A program made the translations under genes and the position numbers. Shown in pieces: positions 6,224 through 8,688 of a stretch of DNA of 8,688 nucleotides. A model generated the notes under the pieces. The model did no database searches. It saw nothing but the letters and a program-made list of their open reading frames with translations, and had not been told where the DNA came from. Source of the DNA: an uncultured Rubrobacteraceae bacterium (GTDB taxonomy: Bacteria > Actinomycetota > Rubrobacteria > Rubrobacterales > Rubrobacteraceae); assembly GCA_902806015.1 (NCBI GenBank), contig CADCUZ010000075.1:2060-10747 (forward strand), read 5' to 3'. Every line of letters starts with the position of its first letter. Position 1 is the stretch's first letter.

Positions 6224-6252
6224 ATTTAAGGGCCAGCGTGGCCCCGGCGCAA
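6224..6252 (-). promoter_or_regulatory. Candidate operon promoter with internal dyad
   Basis: On the minus strand, TTGCGC (forward 6247-6252) and TTAAAT (forward 6224-6229) are spaced by 17 bp and lie 38-66 bp before the DUF1326 start. The -10 matches consensus at four of six bases, the -35 at only three. The spacer contains a perfect inverted repeat GGGCCA-GCG-TGGCCC (6230-6244) that touches the -10 box, a position where a bound regulator would block or remodel the promoter. No other promoter-like pair is visible close to the operon. Confidence 0.35.
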
Positions 6253-6262
6253 CCGCGCCTGG

Positions 6263-6291
6263 GTGTCAGGGGCCACGTGTCAGGGGGCCAC
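6263..6291. repeat. Tandem direct repeat, 14 and 15 bp
   Basis: GTGTCAGGGGCCAC (6263-6276) is followed directly by GTGTCAGGGGGCCAC (6277-6291), differing by one added G. The pair sits upstream of the candidate operon promoter, about 77-105 bp before the DUF1326 start. It may be a regulator binding site or a small dispersed repeat. The stop codon of a coding-like scrap (6280-6384, minus) falls within it. Confidence 0.6.
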
Positions 6292-6384
6292 GCCGCCGGG
6301 GTAGCGCACCTCGGGGTCACAGTAGTAGACGGGTAAGAGGTACCGACCTTCAAAAATCCTTGACACGGGGGTATCGACGGGCAC
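6280..6384 (-). pseudogene. Short coding-like scrap, unknown
   Basis: From a GTG at 6384 a 34-codon frame runs to TGA at 6280. It includes FEGRYLLPVYYCDPEVRYPGG, and its last 20 or so codons are almost all G/C at the third position, as in real genes here. The frame is open only back to a TAG just before 6410, and no ribosome site is seen. It may be the 3' end of a lost gene, a very small gene, or chance. I do not recognise the peptide. Confidence 0.2.
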
Positions 6385-6543
6385 ACGAGGCGGCGCCAAT
6401 GCGCGTACCTACCGCCGCGCGTGAACACATCGTGCCGACCAACAGCCGCCAGCCCCTCGGGCAACGTGATCTGCGCCCGATTCGCCGCTTTTGACCTATG
6501 CGTCGGTTTGAGTGGCTCAGCATGATCCGTGCGGATGTTCATT

Positions 6544-6579
6544 GTCGGCCACCGACTCGGCGCTGACGAAGACGTCGTC
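6544..6579 (-). terminator. Two small adjacent hairpins after the amidohydrolase
   Basis: Downstream of the amidohydrolase stop are two perfect short inverted repeats: GACGA-N5-TCGTC (6565-6579) and GTCGG-N3-CCGAC (6544-6556). Neither has a T tract. They could act as a weak tail-less terminator separating the amidohydrolase unit from the DUF1326 operon, or be chance. The rest of the gap (6292-6543) shows no gene beyond the scrap listed. Confidence 0.22.
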
Positions 6580-6596
6580 GAAGGCGGTTTAGGGTT

Positions 6597-8255
6597 TTAG
6601 TCTGCGGTATCCGCCGCAGGAGCGCGATCGCCGCGTCGCTCGGGAGCACGGTCGCTTTCGCCTCTGAACACTGCCTCGCCGTTTATCATGGTTAGCACGG
6701 GCTTCAGGGAAAGGATCTCCTCCGGGCTCGAAGACAGGATCGAACCGTCGAGCACGACGAGATCGGCCAGCTTCCCGACCTCTATGCTGCCCTTGCGCTC
6801 CTCCTCGAAGCTGGCGTAGGCGCCGTTGTAGGTAAAGGCGCGGACGGCTTCCAGGACCGAAATTTTTTGGCTCTCCCCCACCGGAACGGCGGACTCGGTG
6901 TTGCGGGTGACGGCGCAGTAGATGCCCCGGAGCGGATTTGCAACGGTAACGGGTGTGTCCGAACCGGCGGCGGCGATGATTCCCCGGTCCAGGTATTCAG
7001 CCATCGGGAACATGTGTTCGACGCGTTCGCCGTAGTTCTTTATGTACCCCTCGCCGAACTCGTAGAAGAAGGCCGGGTTTGGTATCGGGATGATCCCAAG
7101 TCGCTCGACCTTCTCCATCAAGTCGTGCGGCACCATCCCGGCATGCTCGATGCGGTGGCGATGGTCCTCGCGCGGGTGTTCGCGGAGTGCCTTATCTATG
7201 CAGTTTATGACCATCTCGACGGCCCGATCTCCGATGGCGTGGGCCGTGATCTGGAACCCGTTGCGGTGGGCCTCACCGAGGATTTCGTCTATTTGCTCCT
7301 GCGTATAGTACAAGATGCCGTAATCGTTCGGGTCGCTGGTGTAGGGTTCGCGCGTCGCGCACGTGGGGCCGCTGCTCGAGCCGTCCGTGAAAATCTTGGC
7401 CGGACCGATCCTGAACCGCTCGTCCCCCATCCCGTTTACCAATCCGGCGTCGATCGCGTGCCGGACGAAATCCTCAGAGCGGTTCAGAGAACAAACTATC
7501 GCGTAGATGCGCACCTTGACGAGACCGGCTGCCACGGCCCTATACATGATGCGCATCTGCTCGGGCCCGTAGCCGCCAGCCTCGTGGACGGTAGTGATGC
7601 CCAGACGTAGGAACTCGCGGTTGGCTATGGACAGCGCCTCGAGCATCTCCGAAGGCGAATACCTAGACGCCTCGAAGGCCGTCATGTGCGCCGTCTCCTT
7701 TAGCACGCCCGTGGGCTCGCCATTCTCGTCGCGGACGATCGTCCCTCCCTCGGGGTCCGGGGTGTCCCGCGTGATCCCAAGCACCTCCAGCGCCCGCGAG
7801 TTCACGGCGCAAATGTGATTGCAGGTGCGCACCACGATCATGGGATGCTCCTGCGAGACCTGGTCCAGATCCTCGCGCGTAGGATGACGGTTCTCCGCCA
7901 GTTTCTGGTGATTGTAGCCCCATCCCCGGACCCAGCTTTCGGGGGGTGTCTCCTCAGCGCGGCGGGCCAGTCGTGACGTTATGTCGGCCATTTCGCGTAC
8001 GCCGCTCTTGCAGTCCACCCCAAGACGGTCCGTGCCGTACATCAGCATGTGCAGATGGGAGTCAATAAAACCGGGCAGCAGGGAGTTGCCCCGCAGGTCC
8101 ACGACCCGTGTCTCGGGGCCCTGCAGCCTCAGGATCTCCTGCGTGGTTCCTACGGCGCAGATCTCGTTACCCCTCACGGCGACCGCCCCTAAGACCTCGT
8201 CCTCGGGGCTGACCGTCACCACTTCCCCGTCGACGAAGATACAGTCGGCGTGCAT
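6597..8255 (-). CDS. Amidohydrolase_3 family metal-dependent hydrolase
   Basis: A 552-residue enzyme of the YtcJ / N-substituted formamide deformylase-like group, close to the usual family length. The metal site is complete: HxH at His67 and His69 (FIDSHLHML), His339 (TAHAIGDRA), His371 (RIEHAGM) and Asp433 (AAGSDTPV). Lys287 in AKIFTDGSSSG is a candidate extra active-site residue. The C-terminal KGSIEVGKLADLVVLDG (488-504) is the usual beta-sandwich closure of the fold. The reaction would be hydrolysis of an amide, formamide or cyclic C-N bond, probably in the cytoplasm since no signal is seen; the substrate is unknown. ATG 8255 is 3 nt after the transporter stop, with AGGAGAG 11 nt upstream, so the two are co-transcribed. 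The sequence is visibly less GC-rich than the operon to its left, possibly a separately acquired catabolic unit. Confidence 0.85.
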   Translation of the reverse strand: MHADCIFVDGEVVTVSPEDEVLGAVAVRGNEICAVGTTQEILRLQGPETRVVDLRGNSLLPGFIDSHLHMLMYGTDRLGVDCKSGVREMADITSRLARRAEETPPESWVRGWGYNHQKLAENRHPTREDLDQVSQEHPMIVVRTCNHICAVNSRALEVLGITRDTPDPEGGTIVRDENGEPTGVLKETAHMTAFEASRYSPSEMLEALSIANREFLRLGITTVHEAGGYGPEQMRIMYRAVAAGLVKVRIYAIVCSLNRSEDFVRHAIDAGLVNGMGDERFRIGPAKIFTDGSSSGPTCATREPYTSDPNDYGILYYTQEQIDEILGEAHRNGFQITAHAIGDRAVEMVINCIDKALREHPREDHRHRIEHAGMVPHDLMEKVERLGIIPIPNPAFFYEFGEGYIKNYGERVEHMFPMAEYLDRGIIAAAGSDTPVTVANPLRGIYCAVTRNTESAVPVGESQKISVLEAVRAFTYNGAYASFEEERKGSIEVGKLADLVVLDGSILSSSPEEILSLKPVLTMINGEAVFRGESDRAPERRGDRAPAADTAD

Positions 8256-8258
8256 CTT

Positions 8259-8688
8259 CTAGGCTTCTCTCCTGCCGGCCGGCTGCTGGTCCGGGTCCCG
8301 ATCCCGCTCCTCCCAGGCGGAGGCTTCGGGTGTCTCCTTCGCGGCCGCACCCCGCGTAGCGAGGCTCACCACCACCATCACCGCCACGTTGGCGAGCAAC
8401 GCGATGATCCCGACGTTGATGTCCTGCACCGCTTGCGGCAGGAAGGGGAAGAGCGTACCGATGGTGGACCCGGCGATGGTAATATAAGCTACCAGCAACA
8501 CCCCTACCACGATGCCGGCCCCGGCCCCGTACTTGGTCACGAAGTTGTTCGGCATGAGGCTGAAGATCAGGGACGGGAAGAGCTGCGTGACGAGGCTGTA
8601 GCCGAGCAAGAGCAAGATCACGATCGTCTGGCCGCCCGAAAGCGTAAAGTACAGTGCCGCGAGGGCGACGACCGGTACGGCGAACTTG
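8259..8688 (-). CDS. Sodium:solute symporter family transporter, C-terminal part
   Basis: The gene enters from beyond the right edge, so only the last 143 residues are seen. Three full membrane segments follow a partial one: FAVPVVALAALYFTL at the edge, TIVILLLLGYSLVTQLFPSL, AGIVVGVLLVAYITIAG, and VGIIALLANVAVMVVVSLA. A charged cytoplasmic tail rich in Glu, Arg and Asp ends the protein. The QLFPSLIFSLMPNNFVTKYGAGAG stretch, here split over the loop after the second segment, is typical of the C-terminal end of SSF (solute:sodium symporter) carriers. Sequence and the 3-nt spacing to the amidohydrolase suggest it imports that enzyme's substrate. The substrate cannot be read from this part, and assignment rests on the C-terminus only. 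Confidence 0.7.
   Translation of the reverse strand, partial: KFAVPVVALAALYFTLSGGQTIVILLLLGYSLVTQLFPSLIFSLMPNNFVTKYGAGAGIVVGVLLVAYITIAGSTIGTLFPFLPQAVQDINVGIIALLANVAVMVVVSLATRGAAAKETPEASAWEERDRDPDQQPAGRREA

Noticed and set aside
6360..6365. Plus-strand TTGACA, a perfect -35 box
   Set aside because: No -10 box at a suitable distance and no plus-strand gene downstream.
6587..6599. TTTAGGG motif resembling a plant-type telomere repeat
   Set aside because: Only one copy in bacterial DNA next to a stop codon; chance.
1..8688. CRISPR arrays, tRNA or rRNA genes, insertion sequences, prophage or toxin-antitoxin modules
   Set aside because: No regularly spaced repeats, cloverleaf-like sequences, transposase or other matching signals were seen on either strand.

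Overview
The window is high-GC DNA with strongly G/C-biased third codon positions, GTG and TTG starts alongside ATG, and tightly packed genes. Together with a TipA-type MerR regulator and a caa3-type CtaG, this suggests a high-GC actinobacterium. Rubrobacter or a relative is my best guess, but it is a guess, because no rRNA or other marker gene lies in the window.

Layout, left to right. (1) Positions 1-363 hold no confident gene, only a short coding-like fragment that looks decayed. (2) A plus-strand tipA-like gene (417-1196) follows a textbook MerR promoter with a 19-bp spacer. It has an internal ribosome site and ATG at codon 110 that could make a separate ligand-binding TipAS form, as in Streptomyces. 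(3) Convergent to it, a five-gene minus-strand operon runs from 6186 down to 1346: a DUF1326 cysteine-rich protein, a CcdA-like thiol-transfer membrane protein, a CtaG-like cytochrome oxidase assembly protein, a histidinol-dehydrogenase-family enzyme of the sulfopropanediol (HpsN-like) type, and an FAD oxidoreductase of the sulfide:quinone / flavocytochrome c type. Junctions are 48 nt, 2 nt, a 16-nt overlap and a 4-nt ATGA overlap. (4) A gap of about 410 bp (6187-6596) holds a candidate promoter with a perfect dyad, a tandem 14/15-bp repeat and coding-like scraps. (5) A second minus-strand unit, an SSF transporter (3' part only) followed 3 nt later by an Amidohydrolase_3 enzyme, occupies 6597-8688 and looks like uptake plus hydrolysis of an unidentified substrate.

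How the genes may work together. The first three operon genes combine a CxCxxxCxC protein, a membrane thiol/disulfide carrier with a CxxCC site, and a copper-oxidase assembly factor. This hints at thiol or copper handling for a respiratory oxidase (inference). The last two encode an NAD-type dehydrogenase and a flavoprotein with two cysteines placed like the redox pair of sulfide dehydrogenases, so a link to sulfur metabolism is also possible.

The most striking anomaly is in the dehydrogenase. It is split by a missing base exactly at a G GGG GGC heptamer, 7 nt before a potential 7-bp hairpin. A -1 slip there would restore the conserved family sequence exactly. A sequencing or assembly error in the G run is the simplest explanation, but programmed or transcriptional slippage deserves a test.
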